From Epiperipatus broadwayi (Eukaryota > Onychophora > Udeonychophora > Euonychophora > Peripatidae), in assembly GCA_028023455.1 (NCBI GenBank), contig JAQFVV010006312.1, forward strand, positions 1,238,001 through 1,302,000: DNA of 64,000 nucleotides. Direction: 5' to 3'. Position 1 is the first letter of the stretch. Each line of letters opens with the position of its first letter. Below, piece by piece: positions 1 through 10,500 of the stretch. The notes below the pieces were generated by a model. That model was not told the origin of the DNA, searched no databases, and saw nothing but the letters and a program-made list of their open reading frames with translations. The translations under genes were made by a program, and so were the position numbers.

Positions 1-660
1 TCATTAAAAATCTGAAATGCTCAAAGCCCTTGCTAAGCAATATCATTTTTGAGTGTTCCATTATGAGATTTTTAATGAGATTGTTGGCTGAAGAGTTGGA
101 AGATGAAGAGAAACGAAGCATGCCCATTAAAGTTTGAAGATTTGCTACCTTAATATAAACTGAGCACTGATTATATATGTGTGTGGTAGGTGAAGATGAA
201 TGCTGGTTCAACACAAAATATGTATATTAGAGATCATTTAACTTTTTCACATGCCTGTGGTCATGTGTACTGGTTGTATAAGATGGAGTGGATAGATATA
301 GAAAGCTTAAAAGCCTGAATGTGAATTTCTTCTAATTACATTAAGTTCAATATAGACAATATATTTGTATTTAAATATTAAATATTCAGCCTATATTCTT
401 CCTATCCCTCTTCTGGGTATTTAAATGGATATATTAAGGTCATATAAGTGAGAGATCAGAGTGCCTTAAGGTCAACATGGGTATGACAATAATATTGGCA
501 TTAACATGGGTTTTGAGAATTCCATCATCAGATTTTCAATGAGTTGGTTCACCAAAGAGCTGAAGGGTAGGGAGTATTGAAGTCTGTCTATTAAAGTTTG
601 AAGACTTGCTATCTTAATATAAACTGAGCACTGATTATATGTATATGGGTGTGGGAGATG

Positions 661-716
661 ATAATCTGAATCAACTGATGAATGTTGGTTCAACATAAAT
701 ACATATATTGGAAATC
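661..716 (+). ncRNA. Hammerhead ribozyme, one core base missing (family A, copy 2)
   Basis: CTGATGA (675-681) is followed by a perfect six-pair hairpin ATGTTG-GTT-CAACAT (682-696), then AAAT. The invariant G of GAAA (G12) is absent. Stem III (A-U and U-A around an ACAU loop) and the proximal stem I strands TCAA and TTGG are still there. Stem II differs in sequence from the other copies but keeps pairing (GTTG/CAAC here, GCTG/CAGC elsewhere), a compensatory change. It is probably inactive because of the missing G12. Confidence 0.6.
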
Positions 717-1229
717 ATTTATCTTTTTCACATATATGTGGCCATGTGTATTGATTGTATAAGATGTAAGGGATAGATGTACAAAGCTTGAAAGTCTGAG
801 TTCAAATCCTTCTAATAAAGTTTGTGTATTCCTTAAAATTTATAGGTGATAATATTGTTACAACATTTAATGATAAAGATTACAAAATGATTAAAAGATG
901 GCCATCAATGTCCATATGTTCACACAAATTTACAACTTTACAAAAAGAGGGTCAATCTCTATACATTTTTCAAAATCTTAAGAATTAAAAAATATCATGT
1001 TGCAGGGAATATATGTATATTAATCAATGATAGCACTGTAATAATTATGTGTAGACAAGCAGTTCAAATTTTCAACTCACCTAGTCATCATACTGTTCTG
1101 GCACATATTGGAGATGTTGGGCGGTTGAAGAGTTGAAGTGTGGAGTGGATTGAAGCCTGCCCATTCAAGTATAAAGATTGGTTATTTTAATATATATCTG
1201 AGCACTTATTGTATATATGTGTAGAGATG

Positions 1230-1288
1230 ATAATCTAGACCAACTGATGATTGCTGGTTTAGCATGAAATACATATATTGGTGATTAT
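1230..1288 (+). ncRNA. Type I hammerhead ribozyme, core complete (family A, copy 3)
   Basis: Self-cleaving RNA motif. Distal stem I pairs ATAATC (1230-1235) with GATTAT (1283-1288). Proximal stem I pairs CCAA (1240-1243) with TTGG (1278-1281). The core CTGATGA is 1244-1250. Stem II is TGCT-GGTTT-AGCA (1252-1264), flanked by a U-U opposition at positions 10.1/11.1. GAAA is 1266-1269. Stem III is A1269-U1276 and U1270-A1275 around loop ACAU. The predicted cleavage triplet is AUA, with the cut after 1277. All invariant hammerhead residues are present. The U-U opposition, where natural ribozymes usually have G-C, may lower activity. It lies on the same strand as the host gene. Activity is inferred, not shown. 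Confidence 0.72.
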
Positions 1289-1390
1289 TTATCTTGTTGA
1301 CATATATTTGTTTGGGTGCATCAGTGACATGAGATAGAGTGGTGAGTGGTGGGTTGTATGAAAGTATGCGATTATATACTCTATATATTT

Positions 1391-3835
1391 TAAGAATGAT
1401 GAATAAATTGAAAAAAATATGAATTCTGAAAATGACAGAAAACCTCAGGAAATAATCAATTATAGTGAAGATTGCCAACATTAAAAAATGCTTTATGAAA
1501 TAAAATAGTATCAGATAAAATTTTTGTGCCATTATATAAAAAGGAAAACAAATATGGAAAACATAATGTTAATAAGTATTTTAAATTTAGTAAATAACCT
1601 AAAAAATTAAAGACTTATGTAGGTGAATTCTTGGCAGATAAAGAAGCCATATTTAAAAAGTATATAGTATTATATAACAGATATCATTTCAAATTATTTG
1701 AAAAAAATCTAGAAGAAATTATGTCTGTATTATATTACCGCCATTATATTATCATTCAGCATTGGCTAAAAGTTAATTTTGACTCTATTCTAATCATATA
1801 AAATCGACAATAATCAAATTAACATTTATAATTATTTAAAAATAGCCAGGAAAATGTGTGATTAAATTGAAAGCTGGATTGACATTGGAAATTGGATTAG
1901 ACAAAATGATTAATATATCTACAAAGATATTTACAAAGATAGAATAGTAAGTAAAATATAATCTGTGCAGGTAGGATAATAAGGCTTGAAGAAGATAAAG
2001 AAAAAAGAAGTGAAGATATGTAGATTATACATTACATTTAAAAAAAAACTAAATCATTGGAATTATTAGTGATGTATATTAGCAAACGAAATGTGCTGAA
2101 TGGTTTTATGTGTGGGCCAAGAGACAGTCTCTAGAGCTCAAGATCCATGAACCACAGAACTACTGAGAAATAAAGCATTTGATTATTTTGATTCAAAGAA
2201 ATAAAAAATGAAAATATTCACAACAATGAAGGATAAAATTTAGAAAAGCAAAACCTATTACATGTACATAGTATGAGAATGATATCAAAAAATACAATGA
2301 GAATATTTTTGACATTTGGTGGAATGTATTTAGAAAGTTATTGAAAATTAACTGGATACAAACAACTTTCAATTAAGATAATAAATGTAAGATATTTTAT
2401 TAGAGAAATGTATAGTTAAAAAGTTACAATTTTTTGGCCATCAAATTATGATTGATAACAAAGAAAAACTGGAATTTTTGGATATTAAACAAGAAACAAA
2501 CAAAGAAGAGACCCTAAAATATTTATAAAAGACATTATAAAGTGGTATGAAACAATTTGCACTTTTTACGATGTGAAGAGATACTGGTTGGTTGTAATAT
2601 TTCTGATAATAGAAGTGGTATTTGTGGTCTAAAGTTGATAACATAGTATAAGAAGAAACGTTGGGCATTAACATAATAATAAAACTATTTTTATATAATA
2701 ATTGGAGCATTATTTTAAAACACTCTTATAAAAAATCTTGGAACAAAGTTGGACATCAATCTTACTAATTGCAAAACATGATCACATATTCCGTGATTAA
2801 ATTTTTTGGATATAATTTATTATAGTTAATAGTTGGCTTTTATTACCTTTATAATTTTTTAATAGTAACTAAGTATTTTCTGAAAATTTCAGATTAACTA
2901 TTTATAATAGATTTTATTAAAAAATATATTGTTAAGTGGCGATTAATTTAAATCTGACTGTTTAATGAATTCATTTTTGGTGTAAAGTTTATAAATTTAA
3001 AAGTGCTTATATTCCATGGACTTGGCTGTCTAGAATTATAAAAAAATCCCAAGTAAAATTTTTAAAAATAAAATAATTTTAATATTGGACAAATTGCCAA
3101 CAACTCTAATAGTTCTTTTTTTAATTCAATACAATTTTTACTGATTGTTATAAATGACAAATTGGTTAAGTTGTTCAACTTGCTAAATATAATCTATTCT
3201 TTACTCTTGCAATGACAAATTTTTTGAGCAGATTGGTATATGAAAAGTAGATGGATAATAACATATTTTCTAAAAAAATTGTTTTATAAAATTGAGTATG
3301 ATAATTCAAAAAAAATAATCTTAATAATGTAAAATATTGTTTAAAACTCTTTAATGAGCTTACAATATATTGACAAGTGTTATGCAGATGTTGAGGTCAT
3401 ACGGCAAATTTTTAATATTCAGTCCGTACTTTCTTGTCATCATAGCTGTTATAGTATATGATTATATGTAAAGTAAACAAAAATTCTGCTCATCACTATG
3501 TATCAGTCACCATGGTGAGTTTATTGCTTTTTAGCTTTGAATTTAAGAATAAAAAACACCATGGTCTTTTTTTCTCAGCTGACTAATAATTCTTAATGAA
3601 AATATTAAATTTAGTTTTCTTGAAGACAGATCAACATTTGTGAATGATCTTTTTTTTATATAGGTATTTACAATCATGACATATAAAACACTAGCCAAGA
3701 TATTGATTGCTGGCTAAAGGCAAAGGGGCTCAAAATTCCCTAGTTCTGAATTCAGATTGTCTTATAATGATCACTATTTATTTAGATATTTACAATTGCA
3801 GGTCACTTTCTAGCCAAGAAAGATTTCATAAATTA
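1391..3835. other. AT-rich non-coding stretch
   Basis: No open frame, splice-bounded exon or element ends that I can support. A slightly less AT-rich patch at about 2095-2165 has no recognisable identity. The rest is low-complexity A/T sequence, probably intron or intergenic. Confidence 0.6.
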
Positions 3836-3839
3836 GAAG

Positions 3840-6290
3840 AATTGTCTAATATTAAATGAGACATTGTTGGATTCTGGGAGGTTAGAAGAAAAGGTGAAGA
3901 TATAATTGACAAAAAAAGTGAACATGTACTTTACTACAATGACACAAATATTGGAAGCACATAAGGTTGATGGCATATCAGACAAACTGGAAAGATTGGT
4001 TATTCAAATTAATGGAAGATGCAAAATAGAAATAATTAAGTTTGCACTCCAAGAAGTTCTTGTTATAATCAAAAATAGAGGATTTTTATATGAATGTACA
4101 AAATGCTTTGAATCAGACCAAACATTTAAAATTATTATTGGAGATTTTAATGCTGAAAGTGAAAGATGAAGGCATTGTGGAGAAATGACAACTATTAAAA
4201 AAAACAACAGTTGATTTTGCTAACCCTCAGAAATAACTCAAATTAGAACATATAAATCATTTTAAAATAATAATTGATTTCAAAGATAGTTTAGACTTGA
4301 ATGAATTCAAAAACATTAGCAATTTACAAATAAATTTTCTGATTAAGACAAAACAATAAATATATGAAGGAAAAAATAAATATATATAAAATTGATTCAT
4401 TAAGAAAAATTGAATACCTAGAGTTTTGTAAAATGGTAAGAAAAAAAGTTACTAATGATATAAGAAAATATAATTGTGAATTAGCAAGGAAAGCTGTAGA
4501 AGAGAGTAGAAGTCCAAAAAGGTAAAATATCTTGATATTGGAAGCAAAGTTATTTCTGTAATAAGAATAAAAGACAGAACTCTTATTAAAAAGACAGATG
4601 ACATCATGAAATATTTGAAGAATTCTACAAAGAATTATATAGTGATAAAAAATAAGAAAACAAAATATTTCCCATAATAATTACATCTTCTGAATCACCC
4701 AGAATTTTAAATAAAGAAGTGACTAATACAATTAATCTATAATAAAGGAACAAGTATCAGGTTATAATAGCATTATTATTGCTATCTTAAAAGAAGCATA
4801 TTAAAAAAATTGAAAAGTTATATACAAATGCTTAAATGACAAAAATATTCCAACTGATTGAAAGAATGCAGTAGTAGTACTGAGATTTAAGAAAGTTGAT
4901 AAAGAAAATATTAGAAATTATAGAACTATCAATCTTCTATCATTTATATATAATCATTACTAAGATAATTACTACTTATCTCTAGCAAACTTTGGACTTT
5001 AACAATCTAAAAAAAGAATTGGATTTAAAAGTGATTTTAGCACAGCAGATCACATTCAGATATTGAGAGAAATTATAGAAAGAATCAATGATTATGAATT
5101 TCCATCATGCTTTGGAGTTATAGGTTAGGAAAAAGCATTTGATTCTATAAGCAAGCTCTGGATCATTACTTTATAGACCCGTCATACTGTCATATTCTGA
5201 AGAGTATTTATTAAAATGCAAAAGCAATGATTAGATTATATGGTCATTCTAAGATTAGCATTATATGATAGAATCATTTTATATCTTTAAAACTTTTTAC
5301 AACAGTTTTACAAAAAGTCTTTTTAATATATGAATTTTTTTTCTACAGTACATGCTTTTTTTTTATCCGCACTCCAATATGTAATATATAGGGGATTTGA
5401 ACTATTTATCTTTTTAACATATGTGTGATCAAGGGTGTCAGCAGTTTGAGGTAGCATGGATAGTTGTGGGTCATGTGAAAGTCTGAGTTCAGAAGTCTTT
5501 TTGCAGATTAAAATTGGAAGCTAAAGAAGTAAAAGTAGTAGAAATTATTTAAATCATTTAGATTTTGCCAATGATGTGTTTGTTTTTAAAAATAATGCTT
5601 CAGAGCTTCAGCAAGTGTTGCAAGAGTTATCAGATGAAAATACAAAAATAGAAATAAAGATAAATACTAAAAAAGATTAAAGTTATATAGATTTTTTCAA
5701 AAGAAGAAAATGAAGATTGATAACAGTGAATTAGAAGAAGTTCAAACTACAAATATCTTGGTCAGGTTAATCATATAGATGTAAACATAATAAATGAAAT
5801 TAATCATATATTAAATTGGATAGAATGCTTTTGTTAGAAATAACTTTGTATTAAAAGAGAGCATGGTTATGTGTCTGAAAAGGAAAGTTTTTAATTAAGT
5901 TGTATTTTACCAGGTTTTACTTATGAATCTGGGGGTTGGATGGTTAACAGAAAAGCAATTCATAATAATAAAAAAGATTGAAAATGAAATACATGGGTGA
6001 GAAAAAAATAGGTACGGCTCACATCATTGAAAGAATTAAGAAACTAAAGTTAATCTTGGCTAAACATATTGCTAGAAGAGATTATATTTGATGTATAGTT
6101 GGTCTTAAACTGAATCCCAAAAAAGTGTAAAAGACCTAGAAAAATATCACATATGATATGGATGGATGAAATAATGAAGTTTTCTGGTATGTGTGGAAAA
6201 GACAAGCTAGAGATCAGAGAAACTGGTTAAAACTTGGAAATATCTTCATCCTGCAATGAATCAATAATGGTTGGAAGTGATGGTGATGAC
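3840..6290 (+). pseudogene. RTE-like non-LTR retrotransposon relic (endonuclease and reverse transcriptase)
   Basis: Decayed plus-strand copy of the family also seen at 25205-26694. About 3906-4169 gives an apurinic-endonuclease fragment ending in the GDFNA motif (IIIGDFNAES). About 4855-5330 encodes the start of the reverse transcriptase: KNAVVVLRFKK, IRNYRTINLLS, then EKAFDSI. After an insertion (5329-5505) it resumes with NHLDFANDVFVFKNNASELQ at 5555-5625, where the catalytic FADD of the sister copy reads FAND. The 3' part (to about 6290) has the conserved C-terminal region and a tail with GATG-like repeats. Many stops and frameshifts mean it cannot encode a protein. RTE elements copy themselves by target-primed reverse transcription. 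The family call is from motif order, not a search. Confidence 0.85.
5329..5505 (+). mobile_element. 5'-inverted family A fragment inserted in the RTE relic, with target-site duplication
   Basis: The reverse-transcriptase frame stops at AAGTCTTTTT (about 5319-5328) and restarts after a second AAGTCTTTTT (about 5494-5503), a 10-base target-site duplication. The insert has poly(T)-rich sequence, then ATAGGGGATTTGAACT, which is the reverse complement of the family A 3' end, joined directly to the forward last third of family A (ATTTATCTTTTTAACATATG to GTCTGAGTTCAG). This inverted-start layout is what twin priming during retrotransposition leaves. It shows the family moved after the RTE copy landed. 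The ribozyme block is not included. Confidence 0.65.
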
Positions 6291-6408
6291 TCTGGAACTC
6301 AAAAACTATGGATTATGATCCAACTCTTTCATTTCCATTTATGAATTTCCCAAACAACAAAGTTTTTGATTATGTTTTTATTGAAATATGGATTGTTTTA
6401 ATTGATAG

Positions 6409-6579
6409 GATTATTGTGTGAATAAAATACAACGAGTACCTAAAGTTAAACAAGATGTGGATTTCTTTCAAAAAGAAATGATCTCAGCAGACGAAATTAG
6501 AAAGATAGCATTGCAAAATTCCAAAATAAAGAAACTGCATTTGTTATATATGTTTGCCCATATAGTTTTCTTCTGCATT
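6409..6579 (+). other. Possible coding fragment of 57 codons, unrecognised
   Basis: A reading frame open from an AG at 6407-6408 to a TAA at 6580 looks more protein-like than its surroundings (QKEMISADEIRKIALQNSKI within it; many K, E, Q). It could be an exon of the same gene as 7004-7118, but I see no good donor in a phase that would join it to that exon (phase 0 is needed). It may instead be a relic. Treat as doubtful. Confidence 0.22.
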
Positions 6580-7003
6580 TAAAATAACCATACTTATTTA
6601 CAAGTATTATTAGTGATGATGATGGTGGTGATAATAAATCTATCGTTTAATATTTTATTAAATATACATAATTGATTATTTTCAGTAAAATTTATCCAAT
6701 TAAAAATTTATTTTAAGAGTGACAACTTATTGAATAAAATTTGGAAACCGTAATTAATTTTTAATTAATGTTTTAATGTACTTTTTTATAAACAATTTTT
6801 AATTTATATAACATTCTTGGCATAATTTTTATTTTAAAGGTTTCTTAATTAAATATAATTAATATAGAAAATCCATGTGTAAATGAAATATAATTCAATT
6901 AATAGTTGTTTTTGTTTATGCAATGTGAACAATAATTAAGTGCCAATTTTTAAAATTTATTGGTATACAATTATTTGTTTGTTTGTTTGTTTTCTAAATA
7001 CAG

Positions 7004-7118
7004 GCAGCCTCTCTACAACGGCAGCATAGATATGATGAAACAGTCCAGCAACTACGTCATGAGCTCCATCATTTAAGGCAAATTAATTTAAAACTTCTGC
7101 AACAACTTGCTAAATCTG
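7004..7118 (+). CDS. Internal exon of host coiled-coil protein gene (exon a)
   Basis: A 115-base exon follows a T-rich tract and CAG (7001-7003) and ends at a GTAAGC donor (7119). Only one frame is open; the other two hit stops. It encodes 38 residues plus one base (phase 1 out), beginning AASLQRQHRYDET and containing LRHELHHLRQINLKLLQQL, a leucine/glutamine-rich stretch with heptad-like spacing that suggests a coiled coil. Codons are far less AT-rich than the flanks. The leftover G joins AT at 35576 to give GAT and keeps the frame open, so the next exon is probably 28.5 kb away. No catalytic motif is visible and I do not recognise the family. Earlier exons must lie upstream or outside the window. 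Confidence 0.75.
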
Positions 7119-7180
7119 GTAAGCTAAATACTATTATTAGTTTTGAAATAAAAGTATAATTTATATACTTGGAGTTTAAA

Positions 7181-7582
7181 TATAATATAGGGGATTGAAA
7201 CATAGACTTCCAAGCTCCCTTCATCTAGCCATTCTATCTCATATAACCGATACACATAACCACATGCATGTGAAAAAGATAAATGATCTCCAATACAAAT
7301 ATTTCATGCTAAAGAGTTGGAGGGTGGAGTAGATTAAAGTTTGTCCATTAAAATTTGAAGATTTGCTGTCTTAATATAAACCAAGCCCTGATTATATATA
7401 TGTGTGTGCAAGATGAAGTTCTGGACCAACTGAGTGCTGATTCAACATGAAATATATATATATATATTGGAGATCATTTATCTTTTTCATATGTGTGTGA
7501 TCATGTGTATCGTTTATACGAGATAGAGTGGATAGCTGAAGACAGATTGAAAGTCTGTATTCAAATCCCCTATATTATCAGT
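7181..7582 (+). mobile_element. Family A copy with inverted 5' arm
   Basis: About 7185-7313 is the reverse complement of about 7440-7575, so the copy starts with an inverted piece of its own 3' third and continues with a forward unit. It begins near ATATAGGGGATTGAA and ends near TTCAAATCCCCTATATTA. The flanks share AGTTTAA, a possible short target duplication. The ribozyme block at 7430-7476 has lost three core bases (CTGA runs directly into the stem II sequence), though GAAA and TTGG remain. It sits in the intron just after exon 7004-7118, on the gene strand. Confidence 0.7.
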
Positions 7583-10500
7583 TTAATAAAAAGCAATTTT
7601 TTTGTTTTCTTTTAAAAAAGATCACATGACTGTCAATTGTTTTCCCAAAAGATTTTTTGAAGTTATAAAACAGGTTATGGTTCTGAATACAAGCAAACTA
7701 AAAAATAATCATATGATAAATTAATTGCTTAGGAAGACATGTTATTTGAGAATTCAAGTAAGAAGATGAGCACGTTCCACTCAATCAAATTAGGATACTT
7801 TTTTTATTTTGCTCAACTGAAAATTGTTCCAGAAACCTTTGGCATCTGAGTCTACTCATCTACCACTCTACTGAAAAACAGTTATTACCAATAATATTTG
7901 AAATAATTAGTGGTTATGTATATTTCAAATTTATATGCTCTCCATTTGTCTCATTGTATAATAGATTATAAATCACAAATATACAATATTAGATATTCCA
8001 GTTTAGTTCCATTATCAAAATCCACAAATATTGTCACAACAATATTCGTGGCTTTCATATCGCATTATGTTGAAAGTAGCTAAAAAACCAATATAGTAAA
8101 ATTTTAAATATTAATTTATTGAAAAGAATCATGTTATAATAGTATATGCAAGCCTTATTAAGGATTTAATATTATATGTATGAATTTTAAAACTGATTGT
8201 TATACTGAAAAGCAATAATCAGAATCAATCAGTATTTTTATTGATAATGAGGTGCCAGTGATCTTATAATTGATTGATTCGTAAAACTTTTACAAATGAT
8301 ATAATAAGCATAGCTCAGTAATGTGTTAAAATATTAAATAAATACTGGTTAGATTCTAAACTGGTTAAAAATAATTCAAAATATAAATATTCAAATGATT
8401 CCTTAGTTTAAAAAATGTTTCTTAATTAAAAAGAATACATTTAGAGAATATAGAATGGAAAATTTTTATTGCTGCGTATTTTTTTTAGAAATAAACTTTA
8501 TATTATTCAAAAGTTTATTTAATCCAATCTATACCTCTATTATAAGCATGAATAAGCAATGTATACCAAATGGTAGGGTTACCCAAATTCCTAGACCTAA
8601 TCCTGCTCATTATTTTTTGTCAGTAAATAAACTAATAGCCATAAATTAATTAGAACTTTCATATTGTGTCTGCTCATTGTTCATGTTTATACGAAAGATG
8701 ATTTTGGGACAAACAAATAAAATGGATTTTTTTATTAATAAAAAATTGAATATAAACAAATAATTATGTGCAACTTTGCTTAGTATAAACTTACTATTTT
8801 GATTCTATGCCTCTCAATTATTTTGAAAATATTTTAAAAAAAAAAAGACATGCAAAAATAACATTTCAAGCAATTTTTTTTCTTTTAAATATTCCAGTGA
8901 ATCCAAACCTTTGAAGTTGCGTTATTGCAGTTATTTGAAATCTAAAAGGAAAATGTACTTCAAGTTAATATTTAATATCTAAAATGCAATTTATTATCAT
9001 AAAATATTATAATTACTAAGACAATAAAGCCAATTACTCAGGGCTTTAATAAGTTTTAAAATGTAGATGAAGGATTTATTATTATAATACTATATTTACA
9101 GATTTCTGGTGGAAGCTTCAGGTTTAGCTGAAACAGTTAAAAGTATAGAAAATAAAATTTCTTGAAAAAGTGGAAGAAGAAGGAGTTGTGGTATTGTATT
9201 TAATTGAGTAATATAGAGACAGTGAAGACATTGATTCAAAATACAAGATATTTGTAAATATTTTGATGTAAAAACTACACTAAATAATTACTGTTAATAT
9301 CTGAGTTTGTGTAGCTATGCTTTAACATCAATTATTCAATTTTAATTAATTTCAACCAGATAATAAAGATTCAAAATATTCTTCACAATTTCTTCACATA
9401 CTTAACACAGATTCTTCTGTATTTTGTTTTTTATATCTCTCTATATATAATATCTGTCTCTAATAAACTATTTCTTTTTTATGCTGATCATCAGATTTCT
9501 TTCACTATTGCTTGATCTTTCTTCACCTCCACTTGTTGCTCACTTATTATCTTTGATTATCTGTTCTTATTTATATAGCCATACTATCATAATTTTTTTC
9601 TTCAATGACTTGTGCATTTCTTTTCACTCCTATAACTCTCTGGTCTCTTGAACTGTTATTTACTCCAGCCTTGATATTATCCATCTACTCTGAGAATTAA
9701 TTTTCATTATTAACATCTGAAATGTGATTTCAAATTGTTAATTGTTTCCTCTAAAAACATCCATCTTGAGGCATTTTCACAGAAGTTGTAATGTCCTGTA
9801 ACATCGTTCAAGAAGTTAAAATAAATGATTAACTATAAATGTTTTTTAAACTGTTTATATAGTAAAATAGATATAAAACAATGTTAATAGCTTCCACTAC
9901 TAGTTTAATATTTATTGAATTTATTTGCAGCAAGATACTTCATTACAAATAAATAATTACTTTTAATAAAAAAAATTTATAATTTTGTGATTTTTCACTG
10001 GAGGTCTTTGTTGATCTTCTGTTTACAAATCTTTATCTAGTCTGAAGTAAAAACAAAGACATATTACCATTACTTAATATTAAATAGTATCAGACAGATT
10101 AGTATATATCAAATTTCAAGTGATATTACACTCTTCCATTGCTGGCTTGACCAATGAGAATATTCACATATGAATAAAACCAGAGACCTTTAGATTCAGA
10201 AATATTGAATTTAAAGTGATACTCTAAACAATTAGGCTATTCTATCAAATGCAATGAAAAAATCCTAATCTTTATGAAATCTTGAAATTCTGAAAAATAA
10301 AAGCCACATTTACAAAATACCATTTAAATGTTACCCAAACTGATGACTAGAAAGGAAATAATATATATAAAGAATATTTTTAATGCTTTTATTTATTTGA
10401 ATGATTAATGTACTAAAATGCAAAAAAAATATTTTTTTTCTTAAATCACAATTTTGGTTATTATATGCAACTTTAAATAAAAACATGGATCATCCATAAA

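Larger units (their letters stand above)
1..1390 (+). mobile_element. Tandem array of three hammerhead-bearing repeat units (family A)
   Basis: Three head-to-tail copies of one unit are visible. Their shared landmarks recur in order: a GGTCAACATGG-like stretch, a CCATCATCAGATTTTCAATG-like stretch, TTTGAAGATTTGCT, AAACTGAGCACTGATTATAT, a ribozyme-like block, ATCATTTATCTTTTTCACAT, GTCATGTGTAT, and an end near GAAAGTCTGAGTTCAAATCC. The ribozyme blocks lie near 195, 675 and 1244, so spacing is about 480-570 bases. The linker around 380-430 (CCTATCCCTCTTCTGGG) has a relative in the minus-strand array near 31970, which argues that the whole unit was multiplied. Copy 1 has lost the ribozyme core, copy 2 lacks one core base and copy 3 is complete. 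No protein-coding capacity is seen. Metazoan retrozymes and Penelope-like elements are known to have tandem hammerhead units; assignment to them is inference. Confidence 0.75.
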
